Below are positions 1 through 7,895 of a stretch of DNA of 22,194 bases, one piece after another. The stretch lies in NCBI GenBank assembly GCA_964506325.1, contig CAZDLO010000053.1:1-22194 (forward strand), given 5' to 3'. Positions within the stretch are counted from its first letter, which is position 1. Every line of letters begins with the position of its first letter. Below the pieces are notes generated by a model. It was given only the letters and a program-made list of their open reading frames with translations. It was not told the origin of the DNA and did no database searches. A program made the position numbers and the translations under genes. Source of the DNA: CAINVV01 sp964506325 (GTDB taxonomy: Bacteria > Bacteroidota > Bacteroidia > Bacteroidales > Prolixibacteraceae).

Positions 1-85
1 CCAGTCATAGTGATCCCATATCCGGGCTATCATTGCTGTAAAGCATGTTTTACCGGCTCAACCTGGAATTTATCAGCTGACATTA

Positions 86-889
86 CTAATTCAGGACAAA
101 CCGGAATGGCATCGTGAAACTAACCAGAACAGGTTGTCCCCTTTGTTTCCCGGGAGTCCAGTTTGGCATCCTTTCCATGACCCTGACTGCCTCCTCATCG
201 CAACCAAATCCGATGGATTTGAGCACTTTAATGCTTATGATTTTTCCTTCCCTGTTTACCACAAAATTAAGAATTACAGTTCCCTGGATATTGTTGTCCT
301 GGGCAGAAAGGGGATACCGCAGGTTATTCCTGATAAACCTCAGCATCTCTTTTTCTCCGCCTGGAAATTGTGGCATCTGATCAACGACTGAAAGCGGAAT
401 ATCCTGGTTCGAATCTGCTTTTGTAACGTCAGTATCGGCGGGTGGAGCTGAAATATCATCCGTTCCTTTGTCAAAAGTACTGTTACTGATGGCGGTTTTC
501 ATGTCAAGAACCTCTTTTTGCGTTAATGGAGGTTCATCCGGAACCAGTTCATCAGGTTTGATATCGGGGACCTCAAATTTGATGGTATTCCTCAATACCT
601 GGGGTGGGGGCGGTACCTCCTTCAACAGGTTCTCTTCTTTGGGCGGCTCCAGTTTAAAATCGGTTAGTACTCTGACCGTTAATTCTTTATCTCTTGTTTT
701 GTGGAACACCTGTCTTGCCAGGAACGGCACTACGAATAGTAAAACAAACCCGAAACCGGCGATAAGCAGCGATTTGAGATGCCTTTTATAGGAATTTGTC
801 CGGAGTTCATAGCCACCATATTCACGGTACCTGGGATCGAAGACCAGATTGCACCATTCCCGCGAAAACAGATCATTATTTAGTGCCAT
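86..889 (-). CDS. tonB: TonB family energy transducer
   Basis: A 267-residue TonB protein, which transmits proton-motive force from the inner membrane to TonB-dependent outer-membrane receptors such as the SusC protein at the right end of this window. A cytoplasmic N-terminal stretch is followed by one membrane segment (about residues 39-58), a Pro/Glu/Lys-rich periplasmic spacer (about 80-170, with a PPPP run near 93-96), and a C-terminal TonB domain (about 172-267) opening with QFPGGEKEM, a form typical of Bacteroidota TonB proteins. The long cytoplasmic N-terminus before the membrane segment is also common in that phylum. Its ATG start overlaps the end of the preceding exbD by 14 bases, so the two are probably translationally coupled. 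It is the last complete gene of the exbB-exbD-exbD-tonB cluster. Family call is firm; the receptor it serves is inferred. Confidence 0.93.
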   Translation of the reverse strand: MALNNDLFSREWCNLVFDPRYREYGGYELRTNSYKRHLKSLLIAGFGFVLLFVVPFLARQVFHKTRDKELTVRVLTDFKLEPPKEENLLKEVPPPPQVLRNTIKFEVPDIKPDELVPDEPPLTQKEVLDMKTAISNSTFDKGTDDISAPPADTDVTKADSNQDIPLSVVDQMPQFPGGEKEMLRFIRNNLRYPLSAQDNNIQGTVILNFVVNREGKIISIKVLKSIGFGCDEEAVRVMERMPNWTPGKQRGQPVLVSFTMPFRFVLN

Positions 890-1520
890 TCCCGGATGAT
901 GTTACAAGGTTCAGTTTTGCAATTAAATCCAGGTCATACGGCGAAATTTCCGCAATTGCGTAGCGGTCAATGCTGCAAATAGCCATCTCGTCGAGCACAT
1001 CGATAAGATTTCTGTAAATGGAATCATCGGTTGCCTTTATCAGTACAATCGGGGCATTTTTATCTTTCGTGATTTCAGACCTTCGCTTTTCAAATTCTTC
1101 CTGCGGGAATTTCTTTTGTTCATTTTCCTTTCTCAAATTCCTGACCTTCAACATAACCTCATAATTTCTTTGCATCAGGTATTGACGTATTCCGGAAGGA
1201 GAGAAGTTGGTCGGTTTGAGCACAGGATCAATATTGTTTTCCCGTGTTCCTTCGTAATAATATACCTTGTTGTCTTTTCCCAGTAAAATGGTAATGGCCT
1301 TCGATGCCTTTACACTGGTTTGTTCTTCCTGCCCGGCCTTGTCTTTGGAAGGCAGGGCAATCTCCATGGTCTGGGGCTTGTTAAGGTTGGTAGCCAGCAT
1401 GAAGAAAGTAATAAGCAGAAAGCCCAGGTCGACCATTGGGGTAAAATCTACCCGGGTGGACAATTTCTTGGACCTGCTTTTCTTCCTTCCTATTTTGTGA
1501 TTCTGAGCTACTTCTCCCAT
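876..1520 (-). CDS. exbD: ExbD/TolR biopolymer transport protein (first of two by proximity to TonB)
   Basis: A 214-residue ExbD/TolR family protein, a stator-like partner of ExbB in the proton channel that drives TonB. A basic cytoplasmic N-terminus (KKSRSKK) leads to one membrane helix (about residues 27-44, TPMVDLGFLLITFFML), with the conserved protonatable Asp at residue 31; the rest is a periplasmic domain. It is longer than E. coli ExbD (about 140 residues), with a Lys/Glu-rich periplasmic insertion around residues 118-150, as is usual for the long ExbD proteins of Bacteroidota. It starts 9 bases after the end of the other exbD and overlaps tonB by 14 bases, so all three are almost surely one operon. 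Two non-identical ExbD proteins in a row are typical of this phylum. Confidence 0.93.
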   Translation of the reverse strand: MGEVAQNHKIGRKKSRSKKLSTRVDFTPMVDLGFLLITFFMLATNLNKPQTMEIALPSKDKAGQEEQTSVKASKAITILLGKDNKVYYYEGTRENNIDPVLKPTNFSPSGIRQYLMQRNYEVMLKVRNLRKENEQKKFPQEEFEKRRSEITKDKNAPIVLIKATDDSIYRNLIDVLDEMAICSIDRYAIAEISPYDLDLIAKLNLVTSSGNGTK

Positions 1521-1529
1521 GAGAACAAA

Positions 1530-2144
1530 TTATTTGATTTCAAAATCCCCATCCGATTCAAGAGTTGTTATCAGGTTGTACCTGTTTTCTTTCAATTCCT
1601 GCATGGTTCCCATCAGTTTCCGGATGACAGGATAGGTGGTGTACTGGTCTGCCTTAATGGCGATCCGGTAATCAGGACTGATACTTCGCGCCACACTCAC
1701 CCAATTTTTAAACTGGTTGTCGAGCGAATCGCAGGGAATACCGGTAGATACATCCGGGTTCTCCCGCTCACCGGGTTTCAGGGAAAGGAAAGCTTTCATC
1801 CTGTTCACTGGAACGCCAAAGCTGTTCACAAGACTAAACTCTTTCAGTTCATCCTGATCAAAGGTGATATTGTAAATGGTGCCTATTTTTTCGAGGAGTG
1901 CCTTTCGGTTATCCTGGCCATCGATGCCAAAAAAGACTTTTCCCTGGTTATCCACCAGGATGAGCATGATGTTCCGCTCAGGAATCTTAATTTCAGAAAT
2001 GGAGGCAGGGGTAATGATTGTTGCTGCTTCTTTCCTGGTAAAATTGGACGTAAGCATAAAGAAGGTCAGCAGAAGAAAAGCTACATCACACATCGCGGTC
2101 ATATCGATGACCGGTTTCTTTCTGTGTATTTTTACTTTTGGCAT
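1530..2144 (-). CDS. exbD: ExbD/TolR biopolymer transport protein (second paralogue)
   Basis: A 204-residue ExbD/TolR family protein, paralogous to the neighbour at 876-1520. The N-terminus is short and basic (MPKVKIHRKKP), followed by the membrane helix (about residues 14-33, DMTAMCDVAFLLLTFFML) with the conserved channel Asp at residue 20, then a periplasmic domain. The sequence differs clearly from the other ExbD outside the helix, so it is not a recent duplication; the two may form a heteromeric ExbD pair in the ExbB pore (inference). It lies 101 bases downstream of exbB and 9 bases upstream of the next exbD. The start is ATG and agrees with the usual ExbD N-terminus. Confidence 0.93.
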   Translation of the reverse strand: MPKVKIHRKKPVIDMTAMCDVAFLLLTFFMLTSNFTRKEAATIITPASISEIKIPERNIMLILVDNQGKVFFGIDGQDNRKALLEKIGTIYNITFDQDELKEFSLVNSFGVPVNRMKAFLSLKPGERENPDVSTGIPCDSLDNQFKNWVSVARSISPDYRIAIKADQYTTYPVIRKLMGTMQELKENRYNLITTLESDGDFEIK

Positions 2145-2245
2145 AACGATCTTTTGTACTGTTATCCGAAAATTAATTCAATGTCTGTCATTTTTGTGCC
2201 GGTGACAATTCGTGAAACGAACCTGAATTGCCAGTAGTTTGATAA

Positions 2246-3049
2246 TCAGTGTCTGGCCGCGAAAGTCTGAACAATACTGTACGAAGCTTCATCAATGGCG
2301 TAAGTCAGTTTGTCGATCTTGGTTGTAAAATAGCCGTACGAAACAATGGAAACGGCTGCTGCAGCAATACCAAACGCGGTATTGACCAGCGCCTCGGAAA
2401 TCCCATTTGCCAAAGCTACCGAGTCGGGAGCACCGGCAATGGCCAGGGCGGCAAAGGAACGGATCATGCCCAAAACAGTACCCAGCAGCCCCATCAGCGT
2501 AGCCAGTGAAGAGATGGTGGCCAGCACGGGCAGATTCTCCTCCAGCCCCGGGAGTTCAAGGGATATGGCTTCTTCGATGTTCTTTTCTATGTTCAGGATC
2601 TTTTGCTCTTTCGTCATCATGGTGTCTTTTTCCATCAGTTCGTATTTGTCAAGCGTTGATTTGGCAACGTTGGCAACAGAACCCTGCACAAGGTCACATT
2701 CCGCCCTGGCACCTTTTATATCATCAGCTTCAAGGTATTTTTTGAGTCTTGCCACAAATTTTACGGGAGCAATCTTGCCATGAGCCTTTTTGATGGTAAA
2801 GTATCTTTCCAGGGTGAAAGTTAGTACTGTCAGAAGCAAGGTCATAAGGATTGGCACTATGTAACCGCCTTTGTAGATAATGCCCAAAATATTTCCCTGG
2901 AGTGGAGAATTGTCAGGGTTATTACCCTGGAAATTTGAAGGTGCTCCCATCAGGAAAAAGAATACAACAAGGGAGATAACAAAAGCCAAAGGGATCACCA
3001 GGGCAGCGAAATGATACTGGATTTTTTCAAAAAATGATTGAGATTCCAT
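2246..3049 (-). CDS. exbB: MotA/TolQ/ExbB proton channel protein
   Basis: A 267-residue ExbB, the pentameric proton channel of the Ton system. From the ATG chosen here (MESQSFFEK...), membrane segments are visible at about residues 9-31, 61-83, 172-205 and 215-240; the last two with the motif GLLGTVLGMIRSF form the MotA/TolQ/ExbB signature. An N-terminal helix ahead of the canonical three is common in Bacteroidota ExbB. The open frame extends 23 codons upstream to a TTG at 3118, but that extension (MKYSSRLEL...) is hydrophilic, lacks an ATG and precedes the part that resembles homologues, so the ATG at 3049 is preferred. The gene follows hydG by 101 bases on the same strand, with no hairpin terminator seen in between, so read-through from the hydrogenase cluster is possible. 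Confidence 0.92.
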   Translation of the reverse strand: MESQSFFEKIQYHFAALVIPLAFVISLVVFFFLMGAPSNFQGNNPDNSPLQGNILGIIYKGGYIVPILMTLLLTVLTFTLERYFTIKKAHGKIAPVKFVARLKKYLEADDIKGARAECDLVQGSVANVAKSTLDKYELMEKDTMMTKEQKILNIEKNIEEAISLELPGLEENLPVLATISSLATLMGLLGTVLGMIRSFAALAIAGAPDSVALANGISEALVNTAFGIAAAAVSIVSYGYFTTKIDKLTYAIDEASYSIVQTFAARH

Positions 3050-3150
3050 TTTTTTATCGGTTTTTATGGATCGAATGAAAACTGTTTCAGATAATTCAAG
3101 CCGGCTTGAATATTTCAACCGGTAATGTTAATAAAAAAAGTTAGTGAAGA

Positions 3151-4659
3151 TTATAGGTAAATATCCCTTTTCCCTTTCACTATTTCGCTGTAATCCTCCC
3201 TGAACCTGGAGAGCAGGACGGGCCTTTTCTGAAAATAATCGGTTCCTTCAATTTCAGCCATTTCTTTTTTTATCAGTTCTTCCCCGATAGCCTTGGTGGC
3301 AGGAGAGGCATAGTCGTTGAGGTATTCGCGGTAGGTAAGCACGGCATTGAGTTTACAGTATTTGCTTTCAACGCAGTGGCTCAACATTCCCATGATTGTT
3401 TCCCCTGTTCGGCCACACCGGTATCCGGCTGTGCAAAAGGAGGAAATGTAGCCAAGTCCGGCAACTTCGCGGATAACGTCATCAAGGTCGCGCGGATCGC
3501 CGATCGTAAATTGCTGGCTTTCGTCGTTGAACTCTTTTTTCTGGTCGCTGTAGGCCCCGATTCCTATGCGTGTTGAGGCATCGGTCTGGGTGCATCCCAG
3601 TTGAAGAACCTCCCTTTTTATGGCTGCCTTTTCCCTGGCTGTCACGATCAAACCTGCAGTAGGTACGGAGAGGCGCAATACTGCCACCAGCTTTTTAAAA
3701 TTCTCATCCGGTACCTCGTATTCCGAATGGCTGCTTAGCCAGGAACCCAGGGCCGGTGTCATGCGGGGAAATGAAATGGTATGCGGCCCGATGCCAAACC
3801 GGCGTTCCAGGTCGTGGGTGTGTTGAAGCAGTCCCATTACCTCAAATTTCCAGTCGTACAATCCGAACAGTGCTCCGATCGCAACATCGTCAAGCCCTGC
3901 ATCAATGGCCCGGTGAAGGGAATAGAGCCTCCAGCGGTAATTTCCTTTTAAGGTGTTGGAAGGATGTACTTTTTCGAATGTTTCCCTGTGGTAGGTTTCC
4001 TGGAAGACCTGGTAGGTGCCTATTCCTGCCTCCTTCAGCTTCTTCAGCCTGGCAATGTCCATCGGTGCCGCGTTGATGTTTACCCTCCGGATGTTGGTTG
4101 GCTGACCGGATTTTGGCGCAATTTCCTGCACTGAATAAACGGCCCTTACACATTCGGTCATGTAATCCACATCCGTGGAAGGATGTTCTCCAAAAACGAG
4201 GATCAGTCTTTTATGGCCTTCCAGTAAAACAGAGACGGTCTCTTTTTTTACTTCATCCATGGTGAGAATCCGCCTGACTTCCTGTTTGTTTTCACTGCGA
4301 AACCCGCAATAGGCACAATTGTTGACACAATGGTTGCCACAATAAAGAGGGGCAAAAAAGACGATCCTGTTGTCGTACACTTTCTTTTTTACCTGCAGCG
4401 CTGTCTGGTTGATCTCCAGCCAAAGTTCCGGATCCTGAACCTGGAGCAAAGCAGCTGTCTCTTCCGTACTGAGTGTAGTTACAGACAGTGACTTTTGAAG
4501 AATGTCCCTGATGAAACCCGGATCCGGCCGGTTGTTTCGCTCCAGGGCAGAATATATCATTTGATTATCAATGAAATCCTTTCCCTCAATCAGGTATTTG
4601 TCAATTTCGGACTGATTAATAACGCCATCTTTCCAATCCTTCACTCCAGAAAATCCCAT
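3151..4659 (-). CDS. hydG: [FeFe]-hydrogenase maturase HydG, variant C-terminal cysteine motif
   Basis: A 502-residue radical SAM enzyme of the HydG type. HydG cleaves tyrosine and builds the Fe(CO)2(CN) synthon for the hydrogenase H-cluster. The radical SAM CX3CX2C motif is C111, C115, C118 (CVNNCAYCGF). The HydG-typical segments GEHPSTDVDY, LFGLYDWKFEVMGLL and GIGPHTISFPR are present. The C-terminal auxiliary-cluster motif, CX2CX22C in characterised HydG proteins, reads C409-T-A-G412-Y-R-C415 and then C435: the middle Cys is Gly412 (codon GGA, plus-strand bases 3424-3426), while extra cysteines occur at 415 and 427. Length is slightly above the usual 460-480. It starts 45 bases after hydA, consistent with cotranscription. 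It is probably either a HydG with altered cluster ligation or a HydG-like paralogue; the maturases HydE and HydF are not encoded in this window. Confidence 0.9.
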   Translation of the reverse strand: MGFSGVKDWKDGVINQSEIDKYLIEGKDFIDNQMIYSALERNNRPDPGFIRDILQKSLSVTTLSTEETAALLQVQDPELWLEINQTALQVKKKVYDNRIVFFAPLYCGNHCVNNCAYCGFRSENKQEVRRILTMDEVKKETVSVLLEGHKRLILVFGEHPSTDVDYMTECVRAVYSVQEIAPKSGQPTNIRRVNINAAPMDIARLKKLKEAGIGTYQVFQETYHRETFEKVHPSNTLKGNYRWRLYSLHRAIDAGLDDVAIGALFGLYDWKFEVMGLLQHTHDLERRFGIGPHTISFPRMTPALGSWLSSHSEYEVPDENFKKLVAVLRLSVPTAGLIVTAREKAAIKREVLQLGCTQTDASTRIGIGAYSDQKKEFNDESQQFTIGDPRDLDDVIREVAGLGYISSFCTAGYRCGRTGETIMGMLSHCVESKYCKLNAVLTYREYLNDYASPATKAIGEELIKKEMAEIEGTDYFQKRPVLLSRFREDYSEIVKGKRDIYL

Positions 4660-4704
4660 GGTGCAATTTTAACCGCAAATATAACCTAAAAATGGCTTTT
4701 CTGT

Positions 4705-6534
4705 TTAAATTCTTTCCCTGATTTGGTAAGAAGTGTGCAATAATTTGTGTGATAATTCACCTGCCGGTTTACCCAAAAAGTCATTGTAAATCTTGATCAC
4801 TTCAGGGTTCTCGTGTGATTTCCGGATGGGCTTGCCTAAGTCTTCTGCATAAATGGCTGCCGCTCTCTTTTTTCTGATCTCAGCATTGGTCGGGATAGGC
4901 TGTCCACCGCCTCCCAGGCAACCGCCTGGACAAGCCATTACTTCGATAAAATGAAATTCTGCCTGCCCTGACTTTACTGCATCCATGGCTTTCTTGGCGT
5001 TGGTAAGTCCGTGCGCAATGGCACATTTCAATTCAACTCCCTCCAGGAATGACCATTCTTCAACGGTATTCTCAATCTTTACCGAACATTCACGGAGACC
5101 TTCCATTCCCCTTACCGGCGTTACTACAAGATTCTTGAATGGGATCTCCCTTCCTGTAACAATTTCATAAACCGTCCGGAGTGCTGCCTCCATAACACCC
5201 CCCGTGGCACCGAAAATAACACCTGCTCCCGTTGATTCTCCCATGAGCCTGTCGAACTCCATCTCTTCCAGCTGAACGAAGCTGATTCCAGCCTGTTTGA
5301 TCATAATGGCCAGTTCGCGCGTAGTCAGAACAAAATCAACGTCGCGGTATCCGCTTCCGTGCATTTCCGGCCTGGCAGCCTCGAATTTCTTGGCCGTACA
5401 GGGCATAACAGACACTGATATGATTTTTTTCGGATCTATGTTCCGGGCTTTGGCATAATAGGTTTTCAGCAATGCCCCGAACATTTGCTGGGGAGATTTG
5501 CAGGTTGACAAATTGGGCAGATACTCCGGATACATGTGCTCGATGTATTTGATCCAGCCAGGAGAGCAGGAGGTTGCCATTGGAAGCGAAATATTCGTAT
5601 CCTTATTCACAAGGGCTTTTTTCAGGCGCATCAGCAATTCGGTTCCTTCCTCCATGATGGTGAGGTCAGCAGTAAAATCAGTATCCAGGACAGCGTCAAA
5701 ACCAAGTCTTTTCAAGGCTGCGACCATTTTACCTGTTACACGGTTACCGACCGGGTAGCCGAGCTCCTCTCCCAAACCAACCCTTACTGCAGGCGCGGTC
5801 TGGACAACAACATGCAATTCCGGATCAGAAATGGCATCCCAGACCTCCTCTATGTAGTTTTTTTCTACCAGCGCACCCGTAGGGCACCGGTTCACGCATT
5901 GTCCGCAGTTGGTGCAAACAACGTCATTCATCGATTTTTCATAAAAGGTGGAGATTTTCATCTCATGTCCCTTGTAGGCAACAGACACGGCATTCACACC
6001 CTGCAACTCCTCACAGGTCCTGACACACCGCTGGCATCGGATACATTTGCTGTCGTCCTTTACAATGCTGGGTGAAAAATCATCGATAGGGTGTTTCTTC
6101 TCCTTGTAAAGTTCGATAAAATCCTGGGTCATAATTTTGTACTCTGAGGCCAGAAACTGCAGCTCACACTTTCCATTCTTGTAACATTTGGTACAATCTG
6201 AATTGTGCTCCGACAATAGCAGTTCGATGATGTGCTTGCGGCAATTCCTGACCTTCAGACTGTTGGTGAGAATGTCCATTCCTTCCTCACAAGGTGTGGC
6301 GCAGGCTGCCGTAAGCCTCTTCTGGCCAACGATCTCTACCATGCAAACCCTGCAGTTTCCAGCGACACATATGTCCTGGTGGTAACAGAGGGTAGGAATG
6401 ACAACATTTATCTTTTTTGCAGCATCAAGGATAACGGTATTTTCCAATACCTCCACATTTATTCCGTTGATCGTGATGTGTATTTTATCGTTCATAATAT
6501 CCGGTTTTGGATTTTCGATGATGTTGGATTCCAT
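4705..6534 (-). CDS. hydA: NAD(P)H-linked [FeFe]-hydrogenase catalytic subunit (HydA/HndD-like)
   Basis: A 609-residue [FeFe]-hydrogenase catalytic subunit, making or oxidising H2 at an H-cluster in the cytoplasm. Domains in order: N-terminal [2Fe-2S] domain (C50, C61, C64, C78); His-ligated [4Fe-4S] motif (H110, C114, C117, C123); two-[4Fe-4S] ferredoxin domain (C164, C167, C170, C174 and C207, C210, C213, C217); H-cluster domain from about residue 240. H-cluster motifs are L1 TSCSPGW (321-327), L2 MPCTAKKFE (377-385, C379) and L3 EVMACPGGCLGGGGQP (531-546, C535, C539), followed by the small C-terminal region with RKSHENP. L1 has Ser324 where the classical motif has its second Cys. An in-frame ATG at codon 14 (plus-strand 6493-6495) is an alternative start nearer the [2Fe-2S] fold. 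Flanking NuoE- and NuoF-like genes mark it as the trimeric HydABC type. Confidence 0.95.
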   Translation of the reverse strand: MESNIIENPKPDIMNDKIHITINGINVEVLENTVILDAAKKINVVIPTLCYHQDICVAGNCRVCMVEIVGQKRLTAACATPCEEGMDILTNSLKVRNCRKHIIELLLSEHNSDCTKCYKNGKCELQFLASEYKIMTQDFIELYKEKKHPIDDFSPSIVKDDSKCIRCQRCVRTCEELQGVNAVSVAYKGHEMKISTFYEKSMNDVVCTNCGQCVNRCPTGALVEKNYIEEVWDAISDPELHVVVQTAPAVRVGLGEELGYPVGNRVTGKMVAALKRLGFDAVLDTDFTADLTIMEEGTELLMRLKKALVNKDTNISLPMATSCSPGWIKYIEHMYPEYLPNLSTCKSPQQMFGALLKTYYAKARNIDPKKIISVSVMPCTAKKFEAARPEMHGSGYRDVDFVLTTRELAIMIKQAGISFVQLEEMEFDRLMGESTGAGVIFGATGGVMEAALRTVYEIVTGREIPFKNLVVTPVRGMEGLRECSVKIENTVEEWSFLEGVELKCAIAHGLTNAKKAMDAVKSGQAEFHFIEVMACPGGCLGGGGQPIPTNAEIRKKRAAAIYAEDLGKPIRKSHENPEVIKIYNDFLGKPAGELSHKLLHTSYQIRERI

Positions 6535-6565
6535 ATTTATTGCTTAATATTCAATCGGCCCCCTC

Positions 6566-6665
6566 NNNNNNNNNNNNNNNNNNNNNNNNNNNNNNNNNNN
6601 NNNNNNNNNNNNNNNNNNNNNNNNNNNNNNNNNNNNNNNNNNNNNNNNNNNNNNNNNNNNNNNNN
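6566..6665. other. Assembly gap of exactly 100 N
   Basis: One hundred N bases lie between hydA and hydB. A round 100 is the usual placeholder for a gap of unknown length, so the true distance between the two genes, and whether anything else lies there, is not known from this window. The right edge borders a short tandem repeat. Confidence 0.98.
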
Positions 6666-6681
6666 TCATGTCTCATGTCTC
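6666..6681. repeat. Edge of a heptamer tandem repeat at the assembly gap
   Basis: Immediately right of the N run the sequence reads TCATGTC twice, followed by TC. This looks like the visible end of a heptanucleotide tandem array (ATGAGAC on the other strand) that probably caused the assembly break. The hydB stop codon (TGA on the minus strand, 6680-6682) sits at the border of the array. Only two full units are visible, so the array itself is inferred. Confidence 0.5.
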
Positions 6682-7867
6682 AATAAATCATCTCCTCCCT
6701 GAAGTTTTCAACGATGGAGGCAAAGGAATTTGCGACCGATTGTCCCAGTCCGCATTTGGCCGTGTACTGCATGGTTTCACTTAATTTGAGCAGCTTTTCG
6801 AGGTAAGGCGCTGGCCTTTCGCCTTTCTTGACAGCCTTGATGCCTGCCAGAAGTTGCTGACAGCCGATCCGGCAGGGTGTACACTGTCCGCACGACTCCT
6901 CCCTGAAAAATTCAAGGTAATTGTCAAGCAGGTTGTACATGGAGCGTGAACTGTTGAACAACATCATCGATCCGCCTGTCGGCAGTGAGATGCCGACCAG
7001 TTTGCCCTGGTAACCGATGGTCGTTTCATGGAATTTCTTTCTCGGGACAAGAAAGCCTGATGCACCTCCTACCTGTACGGCCTTGGTATCGCCGTCCCCG
7101 AATTCATCCACGAAATCTTCCAGGCTCATACCCAGTTCCAGTTCGTAGATGCCGGGTTTTGGTGTGTCGCCGGAGACTGAAAACAGCTTTGATCCCCTTG
7201 AATACTGAACTCCAAGGTCATAAAATTTCTTGGCGCCGTATTTGAAAATGGTAAAGGTATGCGCAAGTGTCTCAACATTGTTGATGACGGTAGGCTTGTT
7301 CCTGTAGCCGCTGATGGAGGGGTAGGGAGGCTTGTTGCGCGGCTCACCCCGCTTTCCTTCGAGGGATTCGAAGAGGGCGGTTTCTTCTCCACAGATATAA
7401 GCACCACTGCCCATGAAGATTCTGATGTTGAAGTTGAGATTGATTTTTTTGCAGAAATAGCTGAACTCATTGATTGCCTCAAGAAGAGGTTTTTCCAGGA
7501 ACTTGTACTCACCCCGCAAATAGATTATACCATTTGCCGACCCGATGATGTACCCGCATACTGCCATGGCTGTGAGAACCTTATAGGGCACCTTTGTCAG
7601 TATTTCCCTGTCTTTGAAGGTCCCTGGTTCTCCTTCATCGGCATTGCAGATGATATATTTTTCGTCTGAAGTTGCCTCAGAAGTGAGTTTCCATTTTAAA
7701 CCTGTAGGGAAACCTGCACCGCCACGACCTTTTAATTCAGAGCTGATTAATTCGTTGATCAGCTCCTGTTTGGGCCGGTGGATAGTTTTCTGCAAAATTC
7801 GCTCCCAGTCAGCATCATGCACAAAGATGAAGTCGACCCTTTTCAACAAAAGATGTTGTTCAATCAT
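6680..7867 (-). CDS. hydB: NuoF-like NADH-binding subunit of [FeFe]-hydrogenase (HydB, short form)
   Basis: A 395-residue NuoF/HydB/HndC-family flavoprotein that passes electrons between NAD(H) and the Fe-S chain. It shows the FMN-site motif GRGGAGFPTGLKW (48-60), NADEGEPGTFKDRE (75-88), the NADH/FMN region GSGAYICGEETAL (153-165), KRGEPRNKPP and KPTVINNVETLA (191-202), and the [4Fe-4S] ligands C326, C329, C332 and C372 (CGQCTPC plus C). It begins and ends with the NuoF core: there is no N-terminal thioredoxin-like [2Fe-2S] domain and no C-terminal two-[4Fe-4S] ferredoxin domain, both usual in HndC or T. maritima HydB proteins of about 600 residues. The stop lies right beside the tandem repeat and assembly gap, so loss of a C-terminal domain by repeat insertion or misassembly cannot be excluded. 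It lies between hydC and hydA on the same strand. Confidence 0.93.
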   Translation of the reverse strand: MIEQHLLLKRVDFIFVHDADWERILQKTIHRPKQELINELISSELKGRGGAGFPTGLKWKLTSEATSDEKYIICNADEGEPGTFKDREILTKVPYKVLTAMAVCGYIIGSANGIIYLRGEYKFLEKPLLEAINEFSYFCKKINLNFNIRIFMGSGAYICGEETALFESLEGKRGEPRNKPPYPSISGYRNKPTVINNVETLAHTFTIFKYGAKKFYDLGVQYSRGSKLFSVSGDTPKPGIYELELGMSLEDFVDEFGDGDTKAVQVGGASGFLVPRKKFHETTIGYQGKLVGISLPTGGSMMLFNSSRSMYNLLDNYLEFFREESCGQCTPCRIGCQQLLAGIKAVKKGERPAPYLEKLLKLSETMQYTAKCGLGQSVANSFASIVENFREEMIY

Positions 7868-7895
7868 AGCGTAAATAGTTTAAGTTGAAATACCC

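Noticed and set aside
1..33. A possible start of another minus-strand gene, ATG at 33-31 reading MIARIWDHYDW to the window edge
   Set aside because: Only 11 codons are visible and no family can be recognised; it may be real but cannot be supported from this window.
1320..2237. A 305-codon open frame on the plus strand
   Set aside because: It lies antisense over two clear exbD genes, its translation resembles no protein family, and it is a shadow of their codon pattern.
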